A stretch of DNA of 64,000 nucleotides, taken from positions 1,888,501 through 1,952,500 of the forward strand of contig NZ_CP017415.1 in NCBI RefSeq assembly GCF_001753245.1, read 5' to 3'. The position numbers were made by a program, and so were the translations under genes. Source of the stretch: Acidihalobacter yilgarnensis. Its GTDB lineage: Bacteria; Pseudomonadota; Gammaproteobacteria; DSM-5130; Acidihalobacteraceae. Each line of letters opens with the position of its first letter. The stretch's first letter is position 1. Below are positions 42,107-52,106 of the stretch, piece after piece. Under the pieces are notes generated by a model that had not been told where the DNA came from, did no database searches, and saw only the letters and a program-made list of their open reading frames with translations.

Positions 42107-45100
42107 ATGCTTTTCGACGCACCGCCCGACGAAACCGAACCGCTACGCACGGCCATAGGGCAGGCGCATCTCGGCAATGAAGCCAAGCTCCTGGGCAAAC
42201 TCTACGACGAGGCTTCGTTCGACGAACCGACCCGTCAACGCATACACGCACAGGCCGAAGCGCTCGTACGAGGCATGCTCCAAGCCCCATTGCCGGAGGA
42301 CCGTACCGGCGTGCTGATGGCCGATTACGGGCTTGACGGCGCCGAAGGTCGAGCACTGATGGGCCTGGCCGAGGCCCTGCTTCGAGTGCCGGACACGGCA
42401 ACCGCCAGCGCACTGATTCGGGATCGACTCGGCGCGGCCGATTGGCTGAATCCAGCGGAGCATTCTGGAGGTTCGCCGCCACCTGCGCGCAATCGAGCCC
42501 TCGCACTGGCCAGCCGCCTACTAGGGCCGTTGGACGATGGGCATCAGCGTGGCCTGCGACGACTCGTCGGACGCGCTGGCGAACCGCTGGCACGCATAGC
42601 GGCAACACGCGCCATGCGGCACCTGGGGCGCAGCTTCGTCATCGGCGACGATATCGACGCGGCCCTGCGCCGAGCCGCGCGCACCGAAGCGACCGGCACT
42701 CGGCACGCTTATGACATGCTGGGCGAGGCCGCGATAACCGAAGAAGATGCCCGCCGCTATTATGCCGCCTACCGGGAGGCCATCGCCGCCATCGGCAGTC
42801 AGGGCGCCGCCCACCCAGACCCACTGCGCCGGGCAAGCATCTCGGTCAAGCTCTCGGCCCTGCATCCACGTTACGAATTCGCGCAGCGCACGCGCGTCCG
42901 CACCGAGGTTCTGCCCCGCCTGCGCCAACTCTGCCTCGACGCCGCCGCACACAATCTCTCGATCTGTATCGACGCGGAGGAATCGAGTCGCCTCGAACCC
43001 TCGTTGGACCTGATCGAAGCCTTGCTCGAGGACCCGGCGCTACAGACCTGGCAAGGCCTTGGAATGGCCGTCCAGTCTTATCAGAAGCGTGCGTCCACAG
43101 TTCTCGACCGGATCCTCGATAAAGCAGAAAGACATGATCGCAAGATCATGATAAGACTGGTTAAAGGCGCATACTGGGACACCGAAATCAAACTCGCCCA
43201 AATCGCTGGTTTCACGGATTACCCGGTATTCACGCGTCGCGTCTCGACCAACGTCGCCTACTTGGCTTATGCCCGCCGCCTACTGGCGAGGCGCGACCGC
43301 TGCTACCCCATGTTCGCAACGCATAACGCGCATACCGTGGCCGCGGTGCTTGAAATAGCCGGGAACGCGGACGGCTTCGAGTTCCAACGCCTCTATGGCA
43401 TGGGCGCCGCCCTCTATGCACAACTCGCTGCACACAAGACCCCCACCCCACCCTGCCGCATCTATGCCCCGGTAGGTCACCAGGATCGTCTGCTGGCTTA
43501 CCTCATTCGGCGCCTGATGGAAAACGGCGCCAACGGCTCATTTGTCCATCGTGTACAACGCGCGGCACAACGTGGCGATTCGACGCTCCTGCAAGACCCC
43601 CGCGAGCGCCTGCGAGCACTCGGCGATGCCATACGCAATCCCCACCTGCCCTTGCCCGCGCATCTTTACGGCGAACTACGCACCAACGCCGCAGGACTCG
43701 ATCTGACGGACGAAGCCACGCTGCGCCCACTTGATCGTGCCCTGCAGGCGGCTGCCGCACACGAATGGACTGCCGCACCACTGATCGCAGGCCGCTCGCC
43801 GGCCGGCAGCGCGCGCCCGATCCATGACCCAGCGGACCTGCGGCGATACGTGGGCAGCGTGATCGAGTCAAGTCGCACGGACGTCGAGCAGGCGTTATCC
43901 ACGACGCACGCAGCGGCATCTGCCTGGGCGCGCACAGCGGCCGCAGTGCGCGCCGCCTGCCTTGAGCGGCTCGCCGACCTTTACGAACAGCATCGTGCGG
44001 AGCTGATGGCGCTGTGCATACGCGAGGCCGGCCGCACGGTACCCGATGCACTGTCCGAGGTACGCGAGGCGGTGGACTTTTGCCGTTACTATGCGGCGCA
44101 GGCGCGCGCCCTGTTCGACACGCCGCGCCGGTTGAGCGGCCCCACCGGCGAAAGCAACCACTTCAGCCTTCACGCACGCGGCATCTTCCTCTGTATCAGC
44201 CCCTGGAATTTCCCGCTCGCAATCTTCACCGGCCAGATCGCCGCCGCCTTGGCTGCGGGCAACGCCGTCATCGCCAAGCCCGCCGAACAAACGCCGCTGA
44301 TCGCGGCATTGGCGGTCAGATTGATGCTCCTCGCCGGCATACCGGCCGAGGTTCTGGCACTGATACCGGGCGATGGTTCACGGATCGGCCCGTGGCTGAC
44401 CGGTGACTCACGCATCGCCGGTATCGCTTTTACCGGCTCAACGCAGACCGCGCAAGCCATCCAGCGACATCTGGCCGAGCGGCCTGGCCCGATTGTGCCG
44501 CTGATCGCGGAAACCGGCGGCATCAACGCCATGATCGCCGATGCTACCGCCCTGCCCGAACAACTCGTGCGCGATGTGCTCCAGTCGGCCTTCGCCAGTG
44601 CGGGCCAGCGCTGCTCCGCATTGCGCGTGCTTTACCTTCAGGAAGACGTTGCCGACACCGTGCTGGCGATGCTACGCGGCGCCTTGGCAACTCAGGTGCT
44701 GGGCGATCCTGGACGTCTGTCCACCGACATCGGCCCGGTGATCGACACAACGGCGCGCGAAACGCTGGAAGCACATGCAACGCGCATGATCGCGGATGGA
44801 CGCCTGTTGGCGCGCGCCGAATTGCCTGAAACATGCGCCCATGGCCACTTTGTCGCGCCGGCAATCTTTCGCCTGGACGGCATCCACGAACTCGAAACCG
44901 AGGTCTTCGGCCCGTTTCTCCACATTGTGCGTTGGCGCGCAGGCATGCTCGACGAGGTGATCGATGCGATCAACGCTACCGGTTACGGGCTCACGCTCGG
45001 CGTGCATACCCGTATTGAGTCGCGAGTCCGGCACATCGCGGCCCGTGCTCGGGTCGGCAACCTTTACGTCAATCGAAATATGATCGGTGCCGTAGTCGGC

Positions 45101-45250
45101 GTGCAGCCCTTCGGCGGCGAAGGCTTGTCCGGCACGGGATTCAAGGCAGGCGGCCCGCATTATCTGCTGCGTTTTGCGACCGAGCGGACCCTGACCGTCA
45201 ACACCGCCGCGGTCGGCGGCGATGTCGGGCTACTCGCACAGGACGATTGA
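42107..45250 (+). CDS. putA: Bifunctional proline dehydrogenase / P5C dehydrogenase
   Basis: A 1047-aa PutA converting proline to glutamate. The proline dehydrogenase barrel (about residues 100-460) has SVKLSALHPRYEFAQ, MIRLVKGAYWDTEIK and FQRLYGMGAALYAQL. The aldehyde dehydrogenase half has CISPWNFPLAIFTGQ, FTGSTQTAQAI, IAETGGINAMI (near 803) and the catalytic Cys in ASAGQRCSALRVL (near 835). It begins directly with the alpha domain and lacks the N-terminal ribbon-helix-helix of regulatory PutA, so it is a short type A enzyme. ATG 42,107 has GGGAG upstream. Convergent with livF. Confidence 0.95.
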   Translation: MLFDAPPDETEPLRTAIGQAHLGNEAKLLGKLYDEASFDEPTRQRIHAQAEALVRGMLQAPLPEDRTGVLMADYGLDGAEGRALMGLAEALLRVPDTATASALIRDRLGAADWLNPAEHSGGSPPPARNRALALASRLLGPLDDGHQRGLRRLVGRAGEPLARIAATRAMRHLGRSFVIGDDIDAALRRAARTEATGTRHAYDMLGEAAITEEDARRYYAAYREAIAAIGSQGAAHPDPLRRASISVKLSALHPRYEFAQRTRVRTEVLPRLRQLCLDAAAHNLSICIDAEESSRLEPSLDLIEALLEDPALQTWQGLGMAVQSYQKRASTVLDRILDKAERHDRKIMIRLVKGAYWDTEIKLAQIAGFTDYPVFTRRVSTNVAYLAYARRLLARRDRCYPMFATHNAHTVAAVLEIAGNADGFEFQRLYGMGAALYAQLAAHKTPTPPCRIYAPVGHQDRLLAYLIRRLMENGANGSFVHRVQRAAQRGDSTLLQDPRERLRALGDAIRNPHLPLPAHLYGELRTNAAGLDLTDEATLRPLDRALQAAAAHEWTAAPLIAGRSPAGSARPIHDPADLRRYVGSVIESSRTDVEQALSTTHAAASAWARTAAAVRAACLERLADLYEQHRAELMALCIREAGRTVPDALSEVREAVDFCRYYAAQARALFDTPRRLSGPTGESNHFSLHARGIFLCISPWNFPLAIFTGQIAAALAAGNAVIAKPAEQTPLIAALAVRLMLLAGIPAEVLALIPGDGSRIGPWLTGDSRIAGIAFTGSTQTAQAIQRHLAERPGPIVPLIAETGGINAMIADATALPEQLVRDVLQSAFASAGQRCSALRVLYLQEDVADTVLAMLRGALATQVLGDPGRLSTDIGPVIDTTARETLEAHATRMIADGRLLARAELPETCAHGHFVAPAIFRLDGIHELETEVFGPFLHIVRWRAGMLDEVIDAINATGYGLTLGVHTRIESRVRHIAARARVGNLYVNRNMIGAVVGVQPFGGEGLSGTGFKAGGPHYLLRFATERTLTVNTAAVGGDVGLLAQDD

Positions 45251-45268
45251 ATCGGGAGCCAGCGGCTC

Positions 45269-45979
45269 TCAGCCGCCAAGATAGGCCGCGCGAACCTCGG
45301 GAGAGGCCAGCAACTCGCCACTGTCGGCTGCGTGCACGATACGCCCCACCTCAAGCACGTAACCTCGATCCGCCAGCTTGAGCGCCATGCGGGCATTCTG
45401 CTCAACCACCAGGATGGTCACACCGGTTTGACGGATATCGCGCAAGGCATCGAAGATGCCACGCACGATTAGCGGCGCCAGGCCGAGGCTGGGCTCGTCC
45501 AGCAGCAACAGCTGAGGCTTGGCCATCAAGGCCCGTCCGATGGCCAACATCTGCTGCTCACCGCCCGACAAGGTCCCCGAAAGCTGACGGCGTCGCTCTG
45601 CAAGGCGCGGGAACAATGCGTAGATCTCGTCGCGACTACCCGCGACCTCCTGCTTGGGCCGCGTATAGGCACCCAGTCGAAGGTTTTCCTCCACGGTCAA
45701 TGTGCCGAAGACTCGGCGCCCCTCTGGCGACTGGGCAATGCCAAGGCCAACGATGACATCCGCCCCCAGACGCGTCAGTTCCTTGTCGCGATAGCGGATG
45801 CTGCCGGTACGTGGGTGAATCAATCCGCTGATTGCGCGCATCAGCGTGGTCTTGCCGGCACCGTTGGCACCCAGGATGGCCACTACCTCGCCGGCATCGA
45901 TGTTCAGCGACACGCCCTTGATGGCCTCGATATGGCCATAGGCGACATGCAGATCCTCGATTTCGAGCAAGCGGCTCAT
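45269..45979 (-). CDS. livF: Branched-chain amino acid ABC transporter ATPase LivF
   Basis: A 236-aa ATPase with Walker A ILGANGAGKTTLMRAI, signature LSGGEQQMLAIGRALM, Walker B LLLLDEPSLGLAP and the LivF-type IAQSPEGRRVFGTLTVEENL. Its start overlaps the livG stop by 4 nt. Last gene of the livJHMGF operon. Confidence 0.92.
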   Translation of the reverse strand: MSRLLEIEDLHVAYGHIEAIKGVSLNIDAGEVVAILGANGAGKTTLMRAISGLIHPRTGSIRYRDKELTRLGADVIVGLGIAQSPEGRRVFGTLTVEENLRLGAYTRPKQEVAGSRDEIYALFPRLAERRRQLSGTLSGGEQQMLAIGRALMAKPQLLLLDEPSLGLAPLIVRGIFDALRDIRQTGVTILVVEQNARMALKLADRGYVLEVGRIVHAADSGELLASPEVRAAYLGG

Positions 45980-46788
45980 GGCCGATTTTCCTCGCTTGCC
46001 ACACCGACATCATCGTCGTCAACGCCCAGATAGGCCTCGATGACCTGTGGGTCGTTGCGAATCATGGCGGGAGTGCCCTCGGCGATCTTGCGCCCGAAGT
46101 TGAGCACGACAATGTGATCCGTCACCCGCATGACCACATTCATGTCGTGCTCTACCAGCAACACCGTAACGCCGCTATCGCGGATCCCGAGAATGGTGTC
46201 GTTGAGCCCCGCCGATTCCTGCTCGTTGAGCCCTGCGGCGGGTTCGTCGAGGATCAGCAGCCGGGGCTCCGCTGCCAAGGTGCGCGCCAGCTCCACGCGT
46301 CTTTGCAGTCCGTAGGGCAACGACGTCGCCTCCTCCTGTGCAACCCCGTCAAGATCGAGGCGTTCGAGTACGGCATGCGCCTGCTGACGCAGCGCGCGCT
46401 CCTCGCGACGCTGCGCAGGCGTGCTGAGGAGACCGGCAACCCAATTTTGGCGTGTACGCAGGTGTTGCCCGGCAATGACGTTCTCCAACACGCTCATTCC
46501 CCGAAACAGGCGAATGGTCTGGAAGGTCCGCATGATTCCGTGGCGGGCAATGCGGTAGGAAGGCAGACCGGTGATCGCTTCACTCTGCCAGCGAATCTCG
46601 CCCTCACCGGGTCGATAAACGCCGGTAATGAGGTTGAAGACCGTGGTCTTGCCGGCGCCGTTCGGACCGATCAGACCGACGATCTCGCCCTCGCCGACCT
46701 GGAAACTCAGGCGGTCGACGGCGCGCAGGCCTCCGAAGCTGATACCCACGTTGTCGAGGCTCAGCAGCGCAGCCGGGCGCTCACTCAC
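45976..46788 (-). CDS. livG: Branched-chain amino acid ABC transporter ATPase LivG
   Basis: A 270-aa ATPase with GLIGPNGAGKTTVFNLITGVY, the LivG-type GIMRTFQTIRLFRGMSVLEN, signature region LPYGLQRRVELARTLA and Walker B LLILDEPAAGLNEQES. An acidic C-terminal tail (YLGVDDDDVGVASEEN) extends beyond the usual end. It overlaps livM and livF. Confidence 0.92.
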   Translation of the reverse strand: MSERPAALLSLDNVGISFGGLRAVDRLSFQVGEGEIVGLIGPNGAGKTTVFNLITGVYRPGEGEIRWQSEAITGLPSYRIARHGIMRTFQTIRLFRGMSVLENVIAGQHLRTRQNWVAGLLSTPAQRREERALRQQAHAVLERLDLDGVAQEEATSLPYGLQRRVELARTLAAEPRLLILDEPAAGLNEQESAGLNDTILGIRDSGVTVLLVEHDMNVVMRVTDHIVVLNFGRKIAEGTPAMIRNDPQVIEAYLGVDDDDVGVASEENRP

Positions 46789-47713
46789 CAGCGGACTCCC
46801 GACGACGCGGCCAGATGCCCTGAGGACGCAGCACCATGACCACGATCATGGCGATACCGAAGATGAAATAACGATACTGCGCCAACCCTTGAAAGACCTG
46901 CGGGATCACAAACATGAGTACGGTGCCAAGCAGGACGCCTGGAATCGAGGCTTGCCCGCCGACGATGACGATGGCGAATAAGGTGACCGATTCGATAAAA
47001 TTGAAGGCTCCCGAGCTGACGGTCGAAAGCTGCACCGCGAACAACATCCCCGCGGCGCCGGCAAGACCCGCTCCGAGTGCGAAGGCCAGTATCTTATAGG
47101 CACGCGCATTCACGCCAAGCGTGGTTGCCGCCAGCTCATCCTCCTTGAGGTAACGGAAGACGCGGCCCACGCGGCTACGCTCCAGGTTGCGCATCAGCAA
47201 AAGAGCCACGCCGAGTACCACCCAGTTGAGCAGATACAGATCGCTCTGGCTGGAGAAATCATGGCCGAAGAGGCTCGGCACGCCAACGCCGAAGATACCG
47301 TCCGGGCCACCGGTGAGACCGCCCACGTTATTGTCCATCGACAAACGGAATATCTCGTTGAAACCGATGGTGACCACCAGCAGGTAATCTCCGCGCAGCT
47401 TGACGATCGGCGCCGCCAGCAAGGCGCCGACACCGGCGGCGACCAGCACGGCCAGCGGCAACGTCCACAGCACCGGAACTCCGTATTCGGTATTGAGTAT
47501 CGCGGTGGTATACGCGCCCACACCGAAATACATCGCGTGCCCCATGTCATACAGCCCGGCGCGCCCGAGCACGATGTCCGTGCTCAGTGCGACCACCGCA
47601 TAGATGGCGAACAACGACAGAATGCTCAGCCAGTTACCGTTCGCCAGCCAAGGCACGGCCAAGCCTACGAACCACAATAGCGGTCCCAGTGTCGCAGTTG
47701 GCAGGCGCCTCAT
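46781..47713 (-). CDS. livM: Branched-chain amino acid ABC transporter permease LivM
   Basis: A 310-aa inner-membrane permease with eight or more helices. It has the family block LGRAGLYDMGHAMYFGVGAYTTA, LLVVTIGFNEIFRL and SRVGRVFRYLKEDELAATTLGVN. ATG 47,713 overlaps the livH stop as ATGA; an upstream open frame to 47,803 is rejected. Pairs with LivH. Confidence 0.92.
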   Translation of the reverse strand: MRRLPTATLGPLLWFVGLAVPWLANGNWLSILSLFAIYAVVALSTDIVLGRAGLYDMGHAMYFGVGAYTTAILNTEYGVPVLWTLPLAVLVAAGVGALLAAPIVKLRGDYLLVVTIGFNEIFRLSMDNNVGGLTGGPDGIFGVGVPSLFGHDFSSQSDLYLLNWVVLGVALLLMRNLERSRVGRVFRYLKEDELAATTLGVNARAYKILAFALGAGLAGAAGMLFAVQLSTVSSGAFNFIESVTLFAIVIVGGQASIPGVLLGTVLMFVIPQVFQGLAQYRYFIFGIAMIVVMVLRPQGIWPRRRESAGE

Positions 47714-48621
47714 ACCTTCTCCGCCACCCGTTCGCCGAGTATACCGGTGGGGCGCACCAGGAGGATCAAGATCAGCAATCCGAAGGTAATCGCCTCCTGC
47801 CAACTGCTGGAGATGTAGCCTGCCGCGAGCGAATTGAACAGACCGAGCAGCAATCCGCCAAGCATCGCGCCAGGGATGTTGCCGATGCCCCCGATAATGG
47901 CGGCGATGAAGGCATTCAGGCCATAGAGCCAGCCCATATTGAAGATTGCTTCACGGTAGTAGATACCGATGAACAGGCCACCGATTGCGCCCAACGCGGG
48001 GCCGAGGATAAACACGCTGATGATCACGCGATTGACGTTGATACCCATCAGTCGTGCCGCATCCTGATCAATGGCAGCCGCCCGTATCGCGGTGCCAAAG
48101 CGGGTGTGATTGACGTAGAGATACAGCGCGAGCATCAACAATAACGAGCTGAACACGATCAACACCTGGGTGAAAGTCAGCACGACACCGCCGAGATGCC
48201 AGGTGATATCGGGCAGGATGTGCGACGGGAATACCCGCGTCTGTGGACTCCAGATCAGCATCATGCCGTTTTCGAAGAACATCGACGCGCCCAGCGCGGA
48301 AACAACCGCCGACAACCGATGCGCATGGCGCAGCGGGCGGTAGGCGGTGAATTCCAATGCAACGCCGGCCAGCGAGACCACCAGTACTGCCGCAATGAAG
48401 GCCAGCGCCACCAACCAAGCGGCCGGTGGCGCACCGCCGCCGAGTTGCCCACCGAGCACCGTCAAGCCGATGAAGGCTCCGAGCACGGCGAGGTCGCCGT
48501 GCGCGAAGTTGATCAGTTTGAGAATGCCGTAGACCATCGTGTAACCGAGCGCGATGAGGGCATAGATGCCCCCGACCGTCAGTCCGTTGACGAGCTGCTG
48601 CAGCAGCGTGCTCAGTTCCAT
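47710..48621 (-). CDS. livH: Branched-chain amino acid ABC transporter permease LivH
   Basis: A 303-aa permease with the LivH start LLQQLVNGLTVGGIYALIAL, GYTMVYGILKLINFAHGD, TRFGTAIRAAAIDQDAARLMGIN and GGIGNIPGAMLGGLLLGLFN. It lies 29 nt downstream of the binding-protein gene. Confidence 0.93.
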   Translation of the reverse strand: MELSTLLQQLVNGLTVGGIYALIALGYTMVYGILKLINFAHGDLAVLGAFIGLTVLGGQLGGGAPPAAWLVALAFIAAVLVVSLAGVALEFTAYRPLRHAHRLSAVVSALGASMFFENGMMLIWSPQTRVFPSHILPDITWHLGGVVLTFTQVLIVFSSLLLMLALYLYVNHTRFGTAIRAAAIDQDAARLMGINVNRVIISVFILGPALGAIGGLFIGIYYREAIFNMGWLYGLNAFIAAIIGGIGNIPGAMLGGLLLGLFNSLAAGYISSSWQEAITFGLLILILLVRPTGILGERVAEKV

Positions 48622-48650
48622 GTCATCCGTCCCGTGGTCGCGCGGCGCGA

Positions 48651-49775
48651 TTATTCGCTGTATAGCGTCTTGTAGCTGCCGTCGGCCTGGATCTCGAAGG
48701 CCTGGAAGGCACTGCCCAGACGCTCACCATGCTTGTTGAAGCCCAAAGGTCCGGTGATGCCGCGGAAGTCACGCAGGTGATGCAGGAAATCCTCGACCTT
48801 GTCAGGGTTCAAACTCTTGGTTTTCTCCACCGCATACATGATGGCGCGCATGCCGTCGGCATTGGTCAGGGTGAAGATACTCGGCGGTGCCGTGCCGTAG
48901 GCAGCCTTGTAGTCGGCCAGGAAGGCCTTGGCCTCGGCATAAGGCAGATTTGCCGGTGCCGGCACGTTGACGATCACCGTGCCGCGTGCGGCGCTGCCGG
49001 CGATCTTGGCAAACTCGGTATTCTGATTGGCATCACCGCCGACAAAGACAGCCTTGATACCCAGACGCGCCTGTTGCGCACGCAACAGACCGCCGTCGGA
49101 GTAATAACCGGAAAAATAGATCACGTCGGGCTTGAGCGATTTGATCTTGGTCAGCACCGACATGAAATTCTGCGAGCCGGCAGTGATGTAACCGCGATAG
49201 ATCACATGGCCACCATCGCGCTTGACCGCCGCCTCGGTAGCATCGCCCAGTCCCTTGGAAAAGCTGGAGTGATCCGACAGCACCGCGATTCGACTGTAAT
49301 GCTTAATTTTGACCAGATAGTGCGCGGTGAATTTGGCCTCCGCACTGTTAGGCGGCGCATTGCGGAAAAAGGTTTTGTAACCGCGCCGGGTCAGCATTTC
49401 GGCCGTGCCGTCGCTGGTCTGAATGACATTGGCGCGAGCATAGATCGGCTGGGCAGCACTGGCCGCGCCAGAGGTGTAGGTGCCGATCACCGCAAACACG
49501 CCATCGTTGACCAGGCGACGCGCGCACAAGGCACCCTGAGTCGCCTTGCCTTCGTCATCGCAAACCACGACTTCGATCTTGTGGCCCAGTAATCCACCTT
49601 TGGCATTCTGCTGTTTAGCCAGGAGGCGCACGGCCTTCTCGATGCCCTGGCCTTCGTTGGCGTAATTGCCCGTGATGGGCGCTTGCACGCCAAATTTGAC
49701 GATCTCGGCGCCGAAAGCCGCTCCTACGCCCAGAATGGAGACCGCAATCACGGCCAGAATGCGCTTGATCATCAT
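48651..49775 (-). CDS. livJ: Branched-chain amino acid ABC transporter substrate-binding protein
   Basis: A 374-aa periplasmic binding protein. Signal peptide MMIKRILAVIAVSILGVGAA with cleavage near AFG-AE, then the type I binding fold: VKFGVQAPITGNYANEGQG, VVVCDDEGKATQG, VFAVIGTYTSGAASAAQP. It delivers branched-chain or related amino acids to LivHMGF. ATG 49,775 is chosen for the signal peptide and GAGG ahead of it. Exact ligand unknown; related proteins also bind amides or aromatic acids. Confidence 0.9.
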   Translation of the reverse strand: MMIKRILAVIAVSILGVGAAFGAEIVKFGVQAPITGNYANEGQGIEKAVRLLAKQQNAKGGLLGHKIEVVVCDDEGKATQGALCARRLVNDGVFAVIGTYTSGAASAAQPIYARANVIQTSDGTAEMLTRRGYKTFFRNAPPNSAEAKFTAHYLVKIKHYSRIAVLSDHSSFSKGLGDATEAAVKRDGGHVIYRGYITAGSQNFMSVLTKIKSLKPDVIYFSGYYSDGGLLRAQQARLGIKAVFVGGDANQNTEFAKIAGSAARGTVIVNVPAPANLPYAEAKAFLADYKAAYGTAPPSIFTLTNADGMRAIMYAVEKTKSLNPDKVEDFLHHLRDFRGITGPLGFNKHGERLGSAFQAFEIQADGSYKTLYSE

Positions 49776-49950
49776 GTTCGCCCTCACGCTATTAAGGAGT
49801 CGTTCTTGGCCCCAGATGGGGTGCAAGATGGAAAGTTTAGAGGAGATGACAGCCACTGCCCAGCAGCATGCTGATGAACTCGGATGCAATACCCGAGTCA
49901 GACATCAGACCAAACGGTTTGTCGCTAGCCATTCTACGGGAGAGGCGCAC

Positions 49951-50949
49951 ATGGAATACACGCGTTTGACACAGACAGACATGGAAATACCGAAGATTGG
50001 CCTGGGCACCTGGGCGATCGGCGGATGGATGTGGGGCGGCACGGATGAGCAAGCCGCCATCGACACGATTCATGCCGCGCTCGACCGAGGTATCACCCTG
50101 ATCGACACCGCCCCTGTGTACGGCTTCGGCAACTCCGAGGAGATCGTGGGCAAGGCGCTGGCGCAATACGGCCGGCGCGAGCACGTGACGCTGGCGACCA
50201 AGGTCGGGTTAGCCTGGCAAGATGGGCGTGTCACCCGCGACAGCTCTCCATCCCGCATCCGTCAGGAAATCGAAGACTCGCTGCGCCGACTCGGTACCGA
50301 CTACATCGATATCTATCAGGTGCACTGGCCCGATGGGTCCGTGCCGTTCGAGGAGACCGCGGCGACGCTGGAGGCGCTGCGCATCGAGGGCAAGATCCGC
50401 GCAATCGGTGTGAGCAACTATTCACCGGCACAGATGGCGGCCTTTGCCCAGGCCGCGCCGCTGGCCACCAACCAGCCGCCCTACAATCTGTTCGAGCGCG
50501 AAATCGAGGGCGATGTTGCCGATTACTGCATCGAACACGGCGTCGGCATGATCGCCTACGGCGCGCTCTGCCGCGGTTTGTTGTCTGGACGCATGCAGGC
50601 GGACACGCAGTTCACCGGTGACGATCTACGTCTGTCTGACCCGAAATTCCAGGCACCGCGCTACGTGCATTATCTTGAGGCCGTCCGCCAGCTCGACGAA
50701 TACGCGCAGACACATCACGGGCGACGCGTCATTCATCTTGCGCTGCGCTGGTTGATTGATCAGCCGGGTGTGGCGACCGCGCTATGGGGTGCCCGCCGCC
50801 CGGACCAGCTCGAACCCGTCGAAGCCGTCATGGGCTGGTCGCTCAGCGACGAAGACCGCGCGGCCATCGACGGAATTCTCCAGACCTGTATTCCCGATCC
50901 GGTCGGTCCTGAATTCATGGCGCCGCCGGAGAATGCCCCACTGGCCTGA
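49951..50949 (+). CDS. Aldo/keto reductase
   Basis: A 332-aa NADPH-dependent reductase with a TIM barrel. Catalytic tetrad: Asp in LIDTAPVYG, Tyr in the same block, Lys in LATKVGL and His in IYQVHWPDG. Cofactor-binding C-terminus ATALWGARRPDQLEPVEAVMGW. The ATG at 49,951 has GGGAGAGG upstream; an open frame to 49,666 is rejected. Divergent from livJ. Substrate unknown. Confidence 0.9.
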   Translation: MEYTRLTQTDMEIPKIGLGTWAIGGWMWGGTDEQAAIDTIHAALDRGITLIDTAPVYGFGNSEEIVGKALAQYGRREHVTLATKVGLAWQDGRVTRDSSPSRIRQEIEDSLRRLGTDYIDIYQVHWPDGSVPFEETAATLEALRIEGKIRAIGVSNYSPAQMAAFAQAAPLATNQPPYNLFEREIEGDVADYCIEHGVGMIAYGALCRGLLSGRMQADTQFTGDDLRLSDPKFQAPRYVHYLEAVRQLDEYAQTHHGRRVIHLALRWLIDQPGVATALWGARRPDQLEPVEAVMGWSLSDEDRAAIDGILQTCIPDPVGPEFMAPPENAPLA

Positions 50950-50966
50950 AAAACCCTGCGAATGGC

Positions 50967-50995
50967 GCGGACGTGGCCTTAGTGGCCGCGTCCGC
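50967..50995. terminator. Convergent terminator between aldo/keto reductase and corA
   Basis: GCGGACGTGGCC (50,967-50,978) pairs with GGCCGCGTCCGC (50,984-50,995), 12 bp with one G-T wobble, loop TTAGT. It includes the corA stop codon. On the minus strand a short T run follows about 10 nt later. Confidence 0.45.
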
Positions 50996-52076
50996 CCAGC
51001 CATCCCTTACGCCGGAAAAACACAACCATGCCCGCGGCGATCAGTAGCATCACGCCCCAGACCATCGGATAACCGTAATATGAGTTCAGTTCCGGCATGG
51101 CCCAGGGGCTCTTGGTGTTATTGCCGAAGTTCATCCCGTAGACACCGACGATGAAGGTCAGCGGGATGAAGATGGTCGAGATCATCGTCAACACGCGCAT
51201 GATGTCGTTGAGCCGATTGCTGACGCTCGACAGATATACATCGAGCATGCTGGCCACGATGTCGCGGTAAGTTTCCAGCAGATCCATGATGTGTACCGTA
51301 TGGTCGTACAGGTCCTGTAGGTACGGTTGAAGATCCGGTGCAAAATACTCCTCATCGTTGGCGCCGCGCATCAACTGGCTGACCACCTCGCGGGTCGGCC
51401 ACAACTGCCGACGCAGAATCATCAGATTGCGTTTGTGCTGATAAATGGTCGACAACAGGCTGCGATTGGGGCGCACCAGCAATGCCTCCTCCAGCGCCTC
51501 GACCTCCTCGCCGAAGGTTTCAAGCACTGGGAAGGCCTGGTCGACCACGAGATCCATCAATGCATAGAAGAGATAGTCGGTACCGTGCGTTCGCAACCGG
51601 GTTCTGACCTTCGCCATGCGCCGCTTCACCGCCTGGACCACCTCCTCGTCGCCGGCATGGATGCTGAGCACGTAACCCTCGCCCATGAACAGATTGAACT
51701 GCTCCAGTGCCACGCCCTCGTCATCCCAGCGCGGCAGATTGAGAATGACGAAAAGCTGTTCCGTAAAAACGTCTAACTTGGGGCGCTGCACCAGCGATTG
51801 CACATCCTCCAAGGCCAAGCCGTGTAGGCCGAAAGCTTCGCCGAGCTGATCGAGCAGGCGGCGGTCGGGCTGCCCCTGGACGTGAATCCAGGTAACCCCG
51901 TCCGGATTCACGAGGGCACGCGCAGCCTGCACATCGATGTCCAAATATTCGGTCATCTCGTCGCCGTTGTAATGCACGGCCCACAACTGCGACGGCGAAC
52001 CGATCGGCAAGTCGACCAGCGTACCCGGTGCGCTGCCGATCTTGTGCGTATGGCTGCGATGCGAATCGAACCCCAT
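50979..52076 (-). CDS. corA: Magnesium/cobalt transporter CorA
   Basis: A 365-aa pentameric ion channel. The long N-terminal cytoplasmic domain (DGVTWIHVQGQPDRRLLDQL) is followed by a stalk helix and two C-terminal membrane helices, with the selectivity signature GVYGMNFG at the end of the first. The periplasmic loop is acidic-poor (NNTKSPWAMPEL). It lies 30 nt downstream of kch on the same strand and is probably co-transcribed. Confidence 0.95.
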   Translation of the reverse strand: MGFDSHRSHTHKIGSAPGTLVDLPIGSPSQLWAVHYNGDEMTEYLDIDVQAARALVNPDGVTWIHVQGQPDRRLLDQLGEAFGLHGLALEDVQSLVQRPKLDVFTEQLFVILNLPRWDDEGVALEQFNLFMGEGYVLSIHAGDEEVVQAVKRRMAKVRTRLRTHGTDYLFYALMDLVVDQAFPVLETFGEEVEALEEALLVRPNRSLLSTIYQHKRNLMILRRQLWPTREVVSQLMRGANDEEYFAPDLQPYLQDLYDHTVHIMDLLETYRDIVASMLDVYLSSVSNRLNDIMRVLTMISTIFIPLTFIVGVYGMNFGNNTKSPWAMPELNSYYGYPMVWGVMLLIAAGMVVFFRRKGWLGGRGH

Positions 52077-52106
52077 GGATCACCTCCCTTATTGTTTGAT
52101 GGTGCG

